64,000 bases of DNA from Paenibacillus gyeongsangnamensis (GCF_027533625.1 NZ_JAQAGZ010000024.1:62001-126000); one strand, 5' to 3'. Numbered from the stretch's first letter, positions 42,675-52,171 are shown. The notes: generated from the sequence alone by a model not told the origin. Numbers and translations are program-made.

Positions 42675-43814
42675 TTAGTTCTGCATCACGAAATCGTTGT
42701 CGACCTTCGCGTTCTCATCGTCAAACACGCGCAAAATCTTGTACTGCGTATTGCGCTGCGCCGGAATTTTGCCCGCCTGGCGGATGATGTCCAGCGTCGA
42801 GCCGATGTTCACCTTATGCGTCGTGCCGGCCGCCGAAACGACGTTCTCCTCGATCATCGTCGAACCGAAATCGTTGCAGCCGTAATGCAGCGACTGCTTG
42901 CCGACCTCCGGTCCCATCGTGACCCACGAGGACTGGAAGTTTTTGATGTTGTCCAGCATGATGCGGCTGATGGCCACATTTTTCAAGTAGGCTTCCGCTC
43001 CCAGCTTCTCCGCCTTCATGTTGGTGTTGTCCGGCTGGAACGTCCACGAGATGAACGCCAGGAAGCCCGGAGAATTGTAGCCGCTGGCTAGGCATTTGTC
43101 CTGCGCCTCGCGCACGCGCAGCAGATGAAGCGCCCGTTCCTCGCTCGATTCGCCGAAGCCGATGACCATGGTCGCCGTCGTGCTCATCCCTACCCGGTGA
43201 GCCGTCTCCATCACGTCCATCCAATCGCGCCACGAGCCCTTCAGCCGGCTGATCCGCTTGCGGGTGCGGTCGTCGAGAATTTCCCCACCGCCGCCCGGCA
43301 GCGAATCCAGTCCCGCCTCGTGAATGGCACGGATGACTTCTTCCAGGCTCAGCCCGTTCGAAACCTCCTGCATCTTGCGTATCTCCGCCGGGGAGAAGGA
43401 ATGCATCGTAATGTCCGGGAACCGCTTCTTGATCTCGCGCAGCAGGTTCGTATAATAGCTGAACGGCAGGTCGGGATTCGTTCCGCCCTGCATCAGAATT
43501 TCCGTCCCGCCGACGTCTATCGTTTCCTGGATTTTCTGAAAAATCGTTTCGTCCGGCAGCACGTAGCCTTCCTTTGAGCCCGGGGCCCGGTAGAAAGCGC
43601 AGAACCGGCAGTACACGTCGCAAATATTCGTATAGTTGACGTTGCGTCCGATCACGAACGTCGTAATCGGGTCCGGATGGTGCTTCAGCATGATTTGGTT
43701 CGCCGCATGCCCCATTTTCTCCACTTCGTCCGATTCATATAATTGGATGCAATCCTCCAGGCTGATCCGCTGTCCGGCTACCGCCTGATCCAAAATCCGA
43801 TCGATGGCACTCAT
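42675..43814 (-). CDS. mqnC: Cyclic dehypoxanthinyl futalosine synthase (radical SAM)
   Basis: A 379-residue radical SAM enzyme of the futalosine route to menaquinone, cyclising dehypoxanthine futalosine. Cys65, Cys69 and Cys72 (CDVYCRFC) hold the 4Fe-4S cluster. GRNVNYTN before it, GGTEILMQGGTNP, HSFSPAEI and SLPGGGGEIL are typical of MqnC rather than MqnE. AAAGGAG precedes the ATG. No other mqn gene is near, so the pathway is scattered in this genome. Confidence 0.93.
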   Translation of the reverse strand: MSAIDRILDQAVAGQRISLEDCIQLYESDEVEKMGHAANQIMLKHHPDPITTFVIGRNVNYTNICDVYCRFCAFYRAPGSKEGYVLPDETIFQKIQETIDVGGTEILMQGGTNPDLPFSYYTNLLREIKKRFPDITMHSFSPAEIRKMQEVSNGLSLEEVIRAIHEAGLDSLPGGGGEILDDRTRKRISRLKGSWRDWMDVMETAHRVGMSTTATMVIGFGESSEERALHLLRVREAQDKCLASGYNSPGFLAFISWTFQPDNTNMKAEKLGAEAYLKNVAISRIMLDNIKNFQSSWVTMGPEVGKQSLHYGCNDFGSTMIEENVVSAAGTTHKVNIGSTLDIIRQAGKIPAQRNTQYKILRVFDDENAKVDNDFVMQN

Positions 43815-43951
43815 CGCGTCCTCACTCCTTTATACCAACATCCTACCACAAAAGGGCGGAAGCCTGCTATACGCAAAGACCGCCAAATCAGCCCTGACGG
43901 ACGATCGGCGGCGCAATTGTTACGATTTTGTGATGGTTCCGCGCGAACCCC

Positions 43952-45325
43952 TCAAGCCGTGTGAACTCGGCGGTCCTGATCGATTCTTTCCTTCACGAGC
44001 TTGAGCTGCTGGCTGCGCTCATGATCCGTTACGAGCGGCTGCGGCCGCGCGAAGTAGAAGCCCTGTACCATTTGCACCTGCATCTGCAGCAGCATCGCGG
44101 CTTCCTCCTTCCGCTCCACGCCCTCGGCGATAACCTGACAGTTGATGTTATCGGCAAAATGAAGCAGCGCCCTGAGCAGCGACTGCTTGACGGAAGCCTG
44201 ATCGATGTTCGAGATGACGGAACGGTCAATCTTGATCATGTCCGGAATCAGCTCCGAAATGGATTGCAGGCTCGAATACCCCGCCCCCGCATCGTCTACC
44301 GCGAACCGGAAGCCATGGGCGCGGAAGGCCGCCATGACCGAGCCTGTATATTGAAAATCGCGAATTGCATGACGTTCCGTAATTTCAAGAACGATCTGCG
44401 AGGATGAGATGTTATCGAATTCCTTCACCGTTTCCAGCATGTGATGGAGAAACAGCGGATGGCAGAGCGTAACCGGCGTAACGTTCAGGAAGACCTGCTC
44501 CCGGATGCCGCGCAGCGAGATTTCCTCCACCGCCTTGCGGATGACGAGAAACTCAAGCTTCGACAGCAAATCCGCCTGGAACGCCATCTCGAACAGCTCT
44601 CCGGGCGTATGCAGGGGCGAGTTGCGCGGGCCCCGGGTCAAGATTTCCCAGCCGAAAATCTCGCCGCTCGCCAGATTCATGATCGGCTGCGCCAGCACGG
44701 AGATTTGCTCCCGCTTCAGAATATCGAGCACCTGATCGCGGAGCGCGGAGAAATGCGCTGGCAGCTTCCGTGTAGCAATGGAATGCGCATAGTAATACGC
44801 GCTCTGGATGGCGGCTTCCGTATTCTCGATATCTTGTCCCATCCGGTAGCAGCCGAAGCCGAAGGAGAACGAACCGCTCCATTCCTTCGGGACGGATTCG
44901 CGCAGCCGGGTTTCAAGCGCCCTGCGCAGCAGCAGCCCTTGACGCTGAAGCTCCTCGTAGCGGCCCCCCGCTTCGTCCTTCAGGAAGAGACAGAAATCTT
45001 CTCCGCTATACTGGCGTACTCCGATGATATCGTTGCTTTTGAAAAAGGCGGGAATCAAACCAAGCAGCGCATCGCGTATATGCTTCTGCAGACGCGCGGT
45101 AACTTCATGAGGATAAGAGGTGAACAAACGGTGAAAATCTTCCCAATAAAAAAGCAGCAGTCCGCACGAATTGCCCTGATTGCGATATTGCTTCACAAGT
45201 GCGTGAACGGGATCGCGGAATGTAAATTCCGGAGGAAACAAGCGTAAAGCCCGATTCGGTAATGGCAGATGAAACAGCATCTTCAGGCGTTCAATCCATC
45301 CGCCTGATGCGAATGAGAATTTCAT
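43952..45325 (-). CDS. EAL-domain phosphodiesterase with degenerate GGDEF
   Basis: A 457-residue protein predicted to break c-di-GMP. The N-terminal part has a GGDEF-like domain with SGEDF in place of GGDEF, so it is probably inactive and perhaps binds GTP. The EAL domain (about 205-445) keeps its catalytic set: EILTRGP (EAL variant), FLNVTP, EITER, DDAGAGYSS, MIKIDR and AEGVE. No membrane segment is obvious. ATG 45325 has GGGGG 6 nt upstream. With the diguanylate cyclase and the PilZ-like gene it makes three possible c-di-GMP genes in the window. Confidence 0.88.
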   Translation of the reverse strand: MKFSFASGGWIERLKMLFHLPLPNRALRLFPPEFTFRDPVHALVKQYRNQGNSCGLLLFYWEDFHRLFTSYPHEVTARLQKHIRDALLGLIPAFFKSNDIIGVRQYSGEDFCLFLKDEAGGRYEELQRQGLLLRRALETRLRESVPKEWSGSFSFGFGCYRMGQDIENTEAAIQSAYYYAHSIATRKLPAHFSALRDQVLDILKREQISVLAQPIMNLASGEIFGWEILTRGPRNSPLHTPGELFEMAFQADLLSKLEFLVIRKAVEEISLRGIREQVFLNVTPVTLCHPLFLHHMLETVKEFDNISSSQIVLEITERHAIRDFQYTGSVMAAFRAHGFRFAVDDAGAGYSSLQSISELIPDMIKIDRSVISNIDQASVKQSLLRALLHFADNINCQVIAEGVERKEEAAMLLQMQVQMVQGFYFARPQPLVTDHERSQQLKLVKERIDQDRRVHTA

Positions 45326-45429
45326 GGACGACCCCCTACCTCCGGGCAGCATAGTTCAATAGGATTATCATACCATGAGTTCGTTTTAGTGAATAGTGCG
45401 AATCATGCTAATTTTTGCCGCAATGAAAC

Positions 45430-45465
45430 AAGCCGACCGCCGCTGGCTATTCGGGCGATCGGCTT
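45430..45465 (-). terminator. Probable terminator of the met operon
   Basis: AAGCCGA (45430-45436) pairs with TCGGCTT (45459-45465); the following T-run is short. Confidence 0.5.
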
Positions 45466-45481
45466 AGTTCCGGCGGTCCGT

Positions 45482-46669
45482 TCAGTCTTCCGCCAAGGCT
45501 TGCTCCAGATCTTCTATAATGTCCTCGATGTCCTCCAGGCCGACGGAATAGCGTACGAGTCCGTCCCTAATGCCACGCTGATGACGCACCTCGCGCGGCA
45601 TAGCCGCATGCGACATCATCGCCGGATAAGAAAGGATACTTTCCACCGCGCCCAGGCTGACGGCCACGAGCGGGATGCGCACCTTGGAGAGCAGCCGCTT
45701 CGCCCGTTCGCCGGAGCCGACGTCGAAGGAAACGACGGCGCCGTAGCCGAGCGATTGCTTCTCGTGAATATCCCGTCCCGGATGATTCGGCAGTCCAGGG
45801 TAATAGACCGTCTCGACAGCCGGGTTCGAGGAAAGCCAATCCGCCAGGCGGCGGGCGCTCAGCTCGTGTGCCTCCATCCGGGCTTTCAGCGTCTTCATGC
45901 CGCGCATGAGCAGCCACGAATCATTGATGCCGAGAACCGTGCCGAGTCCGTTCTGGATTTGCTTCAGCCGTCGGCCGAGCGTATCGTTAGCGGCTACGGC
46001 CAGCCCGGCCGTAACGTCGCTGTGTCCGCCGAGGAACTTGGTGGCGCTGTGAAGCACGATATCGACGCCGAGCTCGATCGGACGCTGATGGTAAGGCGTC
46101 ATGAACGTATTGTCCAGCATCGTCAGCAAATCGCGCTCCTTGGTCCAAGCGGTTACCGCCGCAATGTCGGTAATCTTCAGCGTAGGGTTCGAAGGCGTCT
46201 CGAGGAAGACGGCTTTGGTGTTCGGCTTCAGCGCCGCCTGTACCTGATTCAAGTCCGTCATGTCGACGAAGGTCGTCTCGATGTTCATCCGCGTCAGGAT
46301 CGTCGTCAGCAGCCTGTACGTTCCGCCGTAGACATCCTCCGTGCAGATGACATGATCTCCCGCCGACAGCAGCATGAAGGCGCCGGAGATGGCCGCCATG
46401 CCGGAAGCGAAGGCAAAGCCCCGCGATCCGCCTTCGAGGAGCGCGATATAATCCTCGAGCGCCTGCCGCGTCGGATTCCCCGAACGGGTGTAGTCGTAGG
46501 CTTGCGGCTCATCCAGCGAAAACTGATGAAAGGTCGAAGCCTGATACAGCGGAACGCTGGCTGCGCCGGTAACGCCGTCGATCTCCGCTCCGAAGTGAAT
46601 CAGCTTCGTAGCGAAGCTGCGTTTCTTGAACTCGTCGTTGCCGTGAGTCGGGCCGGTCGGGTTAGCCAT
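45482..46669 (-). CDS. metC: Cystathionine beta-lyase (or gamma-lyase) family PLP enzyme
   Basis: A 395-residue PLP enzyme of the Cys/Met metabolism family. YTRSGNPTRQALED, the AFASGMAAISGAFMLL segment and the PLP-lysine context (VLHSATKFLGGHSDV) are conserved. It is the third gene of metA-metI-metC. Its start overlaps the metI stop by 8 nt and has GGGGGAG 7 nt upstream. It should cleave cystathionine to homocysteine; a gamma-lyase or O-acylhomoserine thiolyase role cannot be ruled out by sequence alone. Confidence 0.88.
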   Translation of the reverse strand: MANPTGPTHGNDEFKKRSFATKLIHFGAEIDGVTGAASVPLYQASTFHQFSLDEPQAYDYTRSGNPTRQALEDYIALLEGGSRGFAFASGMAAISGAFMLLSAGDHVICTEDVYGGTYRLLTTILTRMNIETTFVDMTDLNQVQAALKPNTKAVFLETPSNPTLKITDIAAVTAWTKERDLLTMLDNTFMTPYHQRPIELGVDIVLHSATKFLGGHSDVTAGLAVAANDTLGRRLKQIQNGLGTVLGINDSWLLMRGMKTLKARMEAHELSARRLADWLSSNPAVETVYYPGLPNHPGRDIHEKQSLGYGAVVSFDVGSGERAKRLLSKVRIPLVAVSLGAVESILSYPAMMSHAAMPREVRHQRGIRDGLVRYSVGLEDIEDIIEDLEQALAED

Positions 46670-47852
46670 GAACCGTCTCCCCCTCTTCGATTTCTTTATG
46701 AGCCAGTTCGATCGCCCGGCTCAGATCCGCGATCAGATCATCCGCATGCTCGATGCCCACGGAGTAGCGCAGCAGCTTGTCGTCGACCCCGACCTGACGG
46801 CGGATCGCTTCGGGAATGTCCGCGTGCGTCTGCACCGCCGGATACGTCATGAGCGATTCGACGCCGCCCAGGCTCTCGGCGAAGGCGATCAGCTTGATGT
46901 GGCGCAGGATCGGTTCGATATAACGCGCATCTTTCATTTTAAAGGAAAAAATGCCGGTATTGCCGGATGACTGCCGCTTCTGGATCTCGTGACCCGGGTG
47001 GTCCGGAAGCGCCGGATAGTACACGGATTCCACCTGCGGATGAGCCTTCAGGAACGCGGCGATCTTCGTCGCATTCTCCTGATGGCGCTCCATCCGGAGC
47101 GCCAGCGTCTTCATCCCCCGCATCAGCAGCCAGCTGTCCTGCGGGCCCAGCACGGCCCCGATGGAGTTATGCAGGAACGCCATTTCCTCCGAGAGTTCCT
47201 TGCCCTTGGTCACGATCAGACCGGCCAGCACGTCGTTGTGCCCGCCCAAATATTTGGTCGCGCTGTGAATGACGATATCCGCCCCGAGCTCGATCGGGCG
47301 CTGGAAGAACGGCGTCAGGAGCGTATTGTCGACGATGGACAGGATACCCTTCTTCTTCGCCCAGCTGCAGACAAGCTCCAGATCCGTAATCATCATCAGC
47401 GGGTTTGTCGGCGTCTCGATCACGATCGCTTTCGTATTCGGCTTCCAGCCGGACTCCAGCGCATCCAGATCGTTCGTATCCACGTACGTCGCGGTCACGC
47501 CGAAACGGGACATAATGCGCTCCAGCAGACGGTACGTGCCGCCGTATAAATCCAGGGAGACGATCAGATGATCGCCTTGGCCGAACAGCGCGAAGATCGT
47601 CTGCAGCGCCGCCATCCCGGAGCTGCAGGCGAATCCGGCGTCGCCGGATTCGAGCTGCGCGATCGCTTCCTCCAGCACCTTGCGGGTCGGGCTCTTCGTC
47701 CGCGCATAGTCGAAGCCGGTGCTTTGGCCGAGCTTCGGATGGCGGAACGCCGTAGCCTGGTAAACCGGGAAGCTGACCGCACCCGTTACCGGCTCCTCCT
47801 GAGATCCCAGCTGCGCCAGACGGCTTTCGATTCTAAGGTTATCCAAACTCAT
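46662..47852 (-). CDS. metI: Cystathionine gamma-synthase / O-acetylhomoserine thiolyase
   Basis: A 396-residue PLP enzyme of the same family as the next gene (roughly paralogous). YARTKSPTRKVLEEAI, FACSSGMAALQTIF and VIHSATKYLGGHNDVLAGL are conserved. It takes the acylhomoserine made by MetA and adds cysteine or sulfide. Its ATG overlaps the metA stop (ATGA), so translation is coupled. Confidence 0.9.
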   Translation of the reverse strand: MSLDNLRIESRLAQLGSQEEPVTGAVSFPVYQATAFRHPKLGQSTGFDYARTKSPTRKVLEEAIAQLESGDAGFACSSGMAALQTIFALFGQGDHLIVSLDLYGGTYRLLERIMSRFGVTATYVDTNDLDALESGWKPNTKAIVIETPTNPLMMITDLELVCSWAKKKGILSIVDNTLLTPFFQRPIELGADIVIHSATKYLGGHNDVLAGLIVTKGKELSEEMAFLHNSIGAVLGPQDSWLLMRGMKTLALRMERHQENATKIAAFLKAHPQVESVYYPALPDHPGHEIQKRQSSGNTGIFSFKMKDARYIEPILRHIKLIAFAESLGGVESLMTYPAVQTHADIPEAIRRQVGVDDKLLRYSVGIEHADDLIADLSRAIELAHKEIEEGETVHG

Positions 47853-48775
47853 ATGACATAATCCCCCTTATATAAATCGTACGGCGTTTCCTGGTACACA
47901 TAATAGTTCAACCAATTCGAGAACAGCAGGTTCGCATGGGCTCTCCATGTATTCCGCGGCTCCCGGCTGGGGTCATCGTTCGGATAATAATTTTTGGGCA
48001 CTGCAATCGTGAGCCCTTTATTCACGTCGCGGTCGTATTCATATTTCAAGGAACAGGCATCATATTCGGAGTGGCCCGTTACAAAAATTTGCTTGCCGTC
48101 GAGCGACGCCGCGATATAGACGCCTGCCTCCTCGGACTCGGACAAGATCTCCAGCCCCCTGGCGCTTTCCACTTCCTCGCGGCGCACTTCCGTGTGGCGG
48201 GACTGGGGAACCAGGAACTGTTCGTCGAAGCCGCGGAGCAGCTTTACATTCGGTTTGGTGATCGTATGCGGGAAGACGCCGAACATCTTCTCCTCGAGCG
48301 GATACTTCGGCACGCCGAAATGATGGTACAGGCCGGCCTGCGCCGCCCAACAAATATGCATCGTGGAGGTGACGTGCGTCTTCGTCCACTCCATAATTTG
48401 CTTCAGCTCATCCCAATAATATACGTCTTCAAAATCGAGCTGCTCCACCGGCGCGCCGGTGATGATCATGCCGTCGAACCGTTCCTCGCGGACATCGTCG
48501 AACGTCTTGTAGAACTGCTCCAGATGCTCCGCCGACGTATTCTTCGACGTGTGCGTCTTCGGATGCAGCAGTACGAACTCGAGCTGAAGCGGCGTATTGC
48601 CGATGAGACGAAGCAGCTGCGTCTCGGTCGTTTCCTTCGTCGGCATCAGATTCAGGATCGCGATCCGCAGAGGGCGGATGTCCTGGTGATAGGCTACGCT
48701 TTCATCCATAACGAAAATATTCTCGTTAATTAACACTTCTTTGGCGGGCAGATGATCCGGAATTTTGATAGGCAT
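47849..48775 (-). CDS. metA: Homoserine O-acyltransferase MetA type
   Basis: A 308-residue enzyme activating homoserine with succinyl or acetyl groups. IRPLRIAILNLMPTKETTE, GNTPLQLEFVLL, ITGAPVEQLDFEDVYYW and the catalytic cysteine in HICWAAQAGLYHHFGV near residue 142 are typical. Many Firmicute members use acetyl-CoA despite the MetA name. ATG 48775 has GGAG 10 nt upstream. First gene of the S-box operon. Confidence 0.93.
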   Translation of the reverse strand: MPIKIPDHLPAKEVLINENIFVMDESVAYHQDIRPLRIAILNLMPTKETTETQLLRLIGNTPLQLEFVLLHPKTHTSKNTSAEHLEQFYKTFDDVREERFDGMIITGAPVEQLDFEDVYYWDELKQIMEWTKTHVTSTMHICWAAQAGLYHHFGVPKYPLEEKMFGVFPHTITKPNVKLLRGFDEQFLVPQSRHTEVRREEVESARGLEILSESEEAGVYIAASLDGKQIFVTGHSEYDACSLKYEYDRDVNKGLTIAVPKNYYPNDDPSREPRNTWRAHANLLFSNWLNYYVYQETPYDLYKGDYVI

Positions 48776-48837
48776 CTCAGGCTCACTCCTTCTTTGGGGG
48801 TCGTATTCGTTTCCTAAGGTGCGGCGGAGCCCGGCAT

Positions 48838-49045
48838 AGAAATAGGCCTTTCTCCGCACGCTAGAGAAAGGCCTATGTATATCGCACATGGTCCTCTCTC
48901 ATCTCTCAGAAGCTTAACGCTTCCGCAAGATTTAGCACCGTGCATTCCAAAGGCTGTCCCGCGCCGCTCGCGCTGCGCCATCGCCTAAGGTTTGTCGGTT
49001 GCCGGGTATCATCGGGCTAGTCCCTCCACCTGCTCTTGATAAGAG
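48838..49045 (-). promoter_or_regulatory. SAM-I (S-box) riboswitch of the met operon
   Basis: On the minus strand the aptamer shows CTCTTATCAAGAG, GGTGGAGGGACTAGCCC, GATGATACCCGGCAACC, GGTGCTAAATC and the closing GAGAGATGAGAG (about 49045 to 48891). A terminator stem follows: ATAGGCCTTTCTC and its complement at 48842-48875. High SAM should stop transcription before metA. Confidence 0.95.
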
Positions 49046-49083
49046 TTTGAAACCGAATCTATTCAATTGGTAAGACTAATAAT

Positions 49084-49112
49084 AATGTAATCGAAATCGC
49101 GGTGACCGTCAA
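49084..49112 (-). promoter_or_regulatory. met operon promoter
   Basis: Minus-strand TTGACG (49107-49112), 17 nt, TACATT (49084-49089), about 40 nt before the aptamer. Confidence 0.55.
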
Positions 49113-49192
49113 GCCCCCCTCCGCACCTTAATCCGCTTCCTCACATATGTTATTCCAGACGAACCGTACCGGCAAAATCCAAGCGTTACTGC

Positions 49193-49221
49193 TTGATGTG
49201 TGGAAAATGAAGGGTTATACT
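49193..49221 (+). promoter_or_regulatory. corA promoter
   Basis: TTGATG (49193-49198), exactly 17 nt, TATACT (49216-49221). It predicts a leader of about 235 nt before corA. Confidence 0.7.
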
Positions 49222-49267
49222 AGACAAGTATTCGACATTTAAAGCCAAGAAGGGGTGCAGCGATCGA

Positions 49268-49378
49268 ATGGACGGAGACCCGAGGAGTACAATCTGCGTT
49301 CAACAACAACTGAATCGTTCGTTGGGATACCGGTCAATTCCGGCTGTTCGTCACTGCGATTTCATGCCTTCTCGGTAA
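49268..49378 (+). CDS. Possible upstream ORF in the corA leader (36 aa)
   Basis: A 36-codon frame (ATG 49268, TAA 49376-49378) inside the leader, beginning MDGDPRSTICVQQQLNRS. AAGGGG lies 12 nt upstream, somewhat far. The end is 85 nt before the corA start. Leader peptides control some Mg2+ transporter genes in enterobacteria, so translation-dependent control is possible, but the frame could also be chance. Confidence 0.3.
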   Translation: MDGDPRSTICVQQQLNRSLGYRSIPAVRHCDFMPSR

Positions 49379-49463
49379 GTCGTTCCGATTAGCGTTTCTT
49401 TCGCCTGACCGTGCGCCGGAGCTGCAGCGTGTTCCGCTTCGACCAACAAGAAGGGGTGGAAAT

Positions 49464-50399
49464 ATGAAGGCACGCTTGGTGCAAGACGGCATTTTTACAT
49501 TGGTTGAGGATATTACCCAGACGGCCAATCCCCCTCAGCACGGATTTTATTGGATTGACGCCGATGTGGAGGATTTGGAATTATTACAGCCCTTGTTTCA
49601 TCTTCATGAGCTCGCCATCGAGGACGTCCTGACGGAGGAAGAGCAGCGTCCCAAGATTGAATTATACGATACGAATTATTTTATCGTGGTCAACAGCATC
49701 CGATTCGACGACGCCGAAATTTTCCTGCGGGCGCTGAACATTTTCCTGGGGAAGCATTACATCATAACGGTCACCCGCCAGAAGATCAATGAGATCCGGG
49801 CGCTCAAGCCGGTGCTTTGGGAAGAGGAAGTGACGGCTCCGGACCGGTTCCTCTATCACTTGATGGACTTGATCGTCGACAATTATACGAATGTGGCGGA
49901 CCGGATCGAGGCGAAGATCGAGAAGCTCGAAGAAGATATTCTGATGAACACGAAGAAATCGCATCTGAACGAAATCATCGGACTGCGAAGCGAAATTTTA
50001 TGGCTCAAGAAAGTGCTGGTGCCTCAAAAAGAGGTAATCAACACTCTGAACAAGAAGGAACTGAAGCTGATCAGCGAGCCGCTCAAGAAGTATTTCGGCG
50101 ACATCTACGAGAACGCGGTCAAAATTTCGGAGACGTTCGAAACGTTCCGCGATTTGATGGGCAACTTGCGGGAGGCTTATCAATCGAGCCTGTCCAACCG
50201 GGCGAACGAAATCATGCGCGTGTTTACGGCGCTGACGACGATATTCATGCCCCTGACGTTCATCACCGGGGTATACGGGATGAACTTTGAATATGTGCCT
50301 GGCATGCATTGGCATTACGGCGGCGTTGTCGCTTTGGTGTTCATGGTGATCGTGGGCGTGTCCATGTTTGTTCTTTTCCGTAAAAAGGATTGGCTGTGA
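49464..50399 (+). CDS. corA: CorA-type Mg2+/Co2+ transporter
   Basis: A 311-residue pentameric channel for divalent cations. A long cytoplasmic domain (1-245) with helical coils is followed by two transmembrane helices at the C-terminus. The selectivity motif is GMN at 272-274 (ITGVYGMNFEY). The basic end FRKKDWL is typical. GAAGGGGTGG lies before the ATG. It is preceded by a long leader. Confidence 0.94.
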   Translation: MKARLVQDGIFTLVEDITQTANPPQHGFYWIDADVEDLELLQPLFHLHELAIEDVLTEEEQRPKIELYDTNYFIVVNSIRFDDAEIFLRALNIFLGKHYIITVTRQKINEIRALKPVLWEEEVTAPDRFLYHLMDLIVDNYTNVADRIEAKIEKLEEDILMNTKKSHLNEIIGLRSEILWLKKVLVPQKEVINTLNKKELKLISEPLKKYFGDIYENAVKISETFETFRDLMGNLREAYQSSLSNRANEIMRVFTALTTIFMPLTFITGVYGMNFEYVPGMHWHYGGVVALVFMVIVGVSMFVLFRKKDWL

Positions 50400-50475
50400 G
50401 CCGGTCCTTTTTATTTTGCCGGGAATGGATCGGGCATCTGCGATTCATCCTATGAAGGAATGGAGGAGGTAGAAC

Positions 50476-51063
50476 GTGGATTATCTTTGGAAATCGGCGC
50501 TGCTGGTCGTTAGCGCCGTAGTGCTGCTCCGGCTGGCAGGCCGCAAATCGCTGTCTCAAACGACGATCGCTTCCACGGTCATCATGTTCTCGCTTGGAGA
50601 AATTCTGGTCCAGCCGATCGTGAGCACCGAGATTGGCGCGACTTTATTGTCGGTGTCCGCATTCTTAGGAACGTTAGTGCTGCTGGAATACTTGCAGCTC
50701 AAGGGGAACGTGCTGGAGCGCTGGCTCTCCGGGCAAGCGGTGACCGTGATCGAGAACGGCAAGCTGCTGCCGGACCAGCTGCGTCGAACGAAGCTTACCG
50801 TGGACAATCTGGAAATGCGCCTTCGCACCAAAGGCATTGTCCGCTTATCCGACGTGAAGACGGCTACCCTGGAAATTAACGGTGAGCTGGGCTACGAGCT
50901 CATCGAAAGCGCTCAGCCCGTTACGGCCGGACAGCTCCAGAAACTTCTGGATGCTTGGGCCGCCGGCAAGCCGCTCGTCGTTCCAGCCGCTGAAGACAGT
51001 GGATTATTTAAGGAAGTCGAGGAAGGAGCGCATAACGCGGCTCCCCCCTCATCTTTGAACTAA
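50476..51063 (+). CDS. DUF421 membrane protein (YetF-like)
   Basis: A 195-residue protein starting at GTG (GGAGG 8 nt upstream). Two or three membrane segments (about 7-22 and 50-72) precede a soluble DUF421 domain (80-175) with VIENGKLLPDQLRRTKLTVDNLEMRLRTKGI and VKTATLEINGELGYEL. Related YetF-type proteins of Bacillus are spore or membrane proteins without a proven activity. It follows corA by 76 nt and may be read from the same promoter. Confidence 0.85.
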   Translation: MDYLWKSALLVVSAVVLLRLAGRKSLSQTTIASTVIMFSLGEILVQPIVSTEIGATLLSVSAFLGTLVLLEYLQLKGNVLERWLSGQAVTVIENGKLLPDQLRRTKLTVDNLEMRLRTKGIVRLSDVKTATLEINGELGYELIESAQPVTAGQLQKLLDAWAAGKPLVVPAAEDSGLFKEVEEGAHNAAPPSSLN

Positions 51064-51077
51064 CGCGAATTCGCTGC

Positions 51078-52088
51078 TTAGACCGCCGCTTCCATCTTCA
51101 GTTGGCCCGACCGGCGGAACTTTAACCGAAGCAGACGAAGCCACTCATAAATCCGGTCCGTATCCTTCGCCGACAGCTCCTCCTGCTTATACACGGTTTG
51201 TAGAATCGGCTTCAGGTAACGGTCTCCCTGCTGCTCGAACGCCTGCCAAGCGAGCTCCCGCTCCGCCCTCGGCACCTGCTCCAGCAGCAGCTCGATATAA
51301 GGCTCCAACTCGTAACCGTCCCGGTCGAGCTCTTCGATCCACTGTACCAAATTGCGCCGCTGCAGCTTCGTCTGCTCCTGCAGCTCGTCGAGCGGCTCCA
51401 TGCGGTGAATCGCCTCCAGCAGCTTGCGCTTCAGCTCCTGCTTATCCGCTTCCGCCTTGCGGCGCCGCTCCTTCTCCTGCAGCTGCCAGGCATAGAACTC
51501 ACTGGGGTTCACCTGCTGCTCCACCCATACAAGAGGGAACGATGTGGTACGCTCTTGCTCCGCCGTAATCGCGAGCAGCTCGGCGGCATACTGCGCCGCC
51601 TTCGCTTTGCCGAAGCCCGGGAGCTGGAGCAGCTCTTCCTCGGACTGCGGCACGAACGTGCTGATTAGCTTCAGCAGACGGTTTGTCGCCACAATGAACG
51701 GCGCTTTGCTCTCCTTCGACGCCATCTTCAGTCTCCATTGGCGAAGCGCCTCATAAAGCTCATCGTTCGGATGCAGCTCGCTGTAATACTGCAGCAGCTG
51801 GATGTAAACCGCGCGTTCATCGGCTGCGTTCATTCCGCCGGCTACCGCTTCGATCAGCGGCTTAAAGCCTTCGCATTGCTTGGACCAGACGCGTTCGCGA
51901 AACACCGCCAGCATCTCCTCCCATTGCATGCCCTCGTACCAATGCTCCTGCCGCGTGCGGCCGTCCTCTTCGGTCTCTGTCCACATCACATACCAGATTC
52001 CTTCCTGCTCCCCGATGGACACCTGCGCCGACCGGGCAGCTCCTTCGCTTTCCGCCTTCTCCAAGCTGTTCAAGAACATCAAATTCAA
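51078..52088 (-). CDS. HRDC-domain protein
   Basis: A 336-residue protein with an HRDC domain at about 105-180 (NDELYEALRQWRLKMASKE, RLLKLISTFVPQSEEELLQLPGFGKAKAAQYAAELL), the fold that binds nucleic acid in RecQ and RNase D. The N-terminal part (10-90) and a charged helical C-terminus are unassigned; I see no helicase or nuclease motifs. TTG 52088 has GGAGG 8 nt upstream, against 17 nt for the next ATG, so I chose TTG. An intrinsic terminator in its leader suggests attenuation. Confidence 0.8.
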   Translation of the reverse strand: MNLMFLNSLEKAESEGAARSAQVSIGEQEGIWYVMWTETEEDGRTRQEHWYEGMQWEEMLAVFRERVWSKQCEGFKPLIEAVAGGMNAADERAVYIQLLQYYSELHPNDELYEALRQWRLKMASKESKAPFIVATNRLLKLISTFVPQSEEELLQLPGFGKAKAAQYAAELLAITAEQERTTSFPLVWVEQQVNPSEFYAWQLQEKERRRKAEADKQELKRKLLEAIHRMEPLDELQEQTKLQRRNLVQWIEELDRDGYELEPYIELLLEQVPRAERELAWQAFEQQGDRYLKPILQTVYKQEELSAKDTDRIYEWLRLLRLKFRRSGQLKMEAAV

Positions 52089-52131
52089 AGCTTTCCCCTC
52101 CTGATAAATGAAAATCGATCTTTCCAAACGC

Positions 52132-52171
52132 AAAAAAGCACCCCTCCTACGCGTTCGTAAGAGAGGTGCTT
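52132..52171 (-). terminator. Intrinsic terminator in the leader of the HRDC gene
   Basis: AAGCACC (52136-52142) pairs with GGTGCTT (52165-52171), with inner CTC/GAG and TACG/CGTA pairing. On the minus strand six T follow. It lies between the promoter and the TTG start, about 44 nt before the start. Confidence 0.75.

Noticed and set aside
45389..46852. 487-codon plus-strand frame opposite metC/metI
   Set aside because: Crosses two genes on the other strand and has a random composition.
45482..47852. Recent tandem duplication of metI and metC
   Set aside because: Both belong to one PLP family but differ throughout; the pair is the ordinary ancestral arrangement.
49222..49463. M-box (ykoK) magnesium riboswitch before corA
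   Set aside because: The conserved M-box sequence blocks I would expect are not visible.
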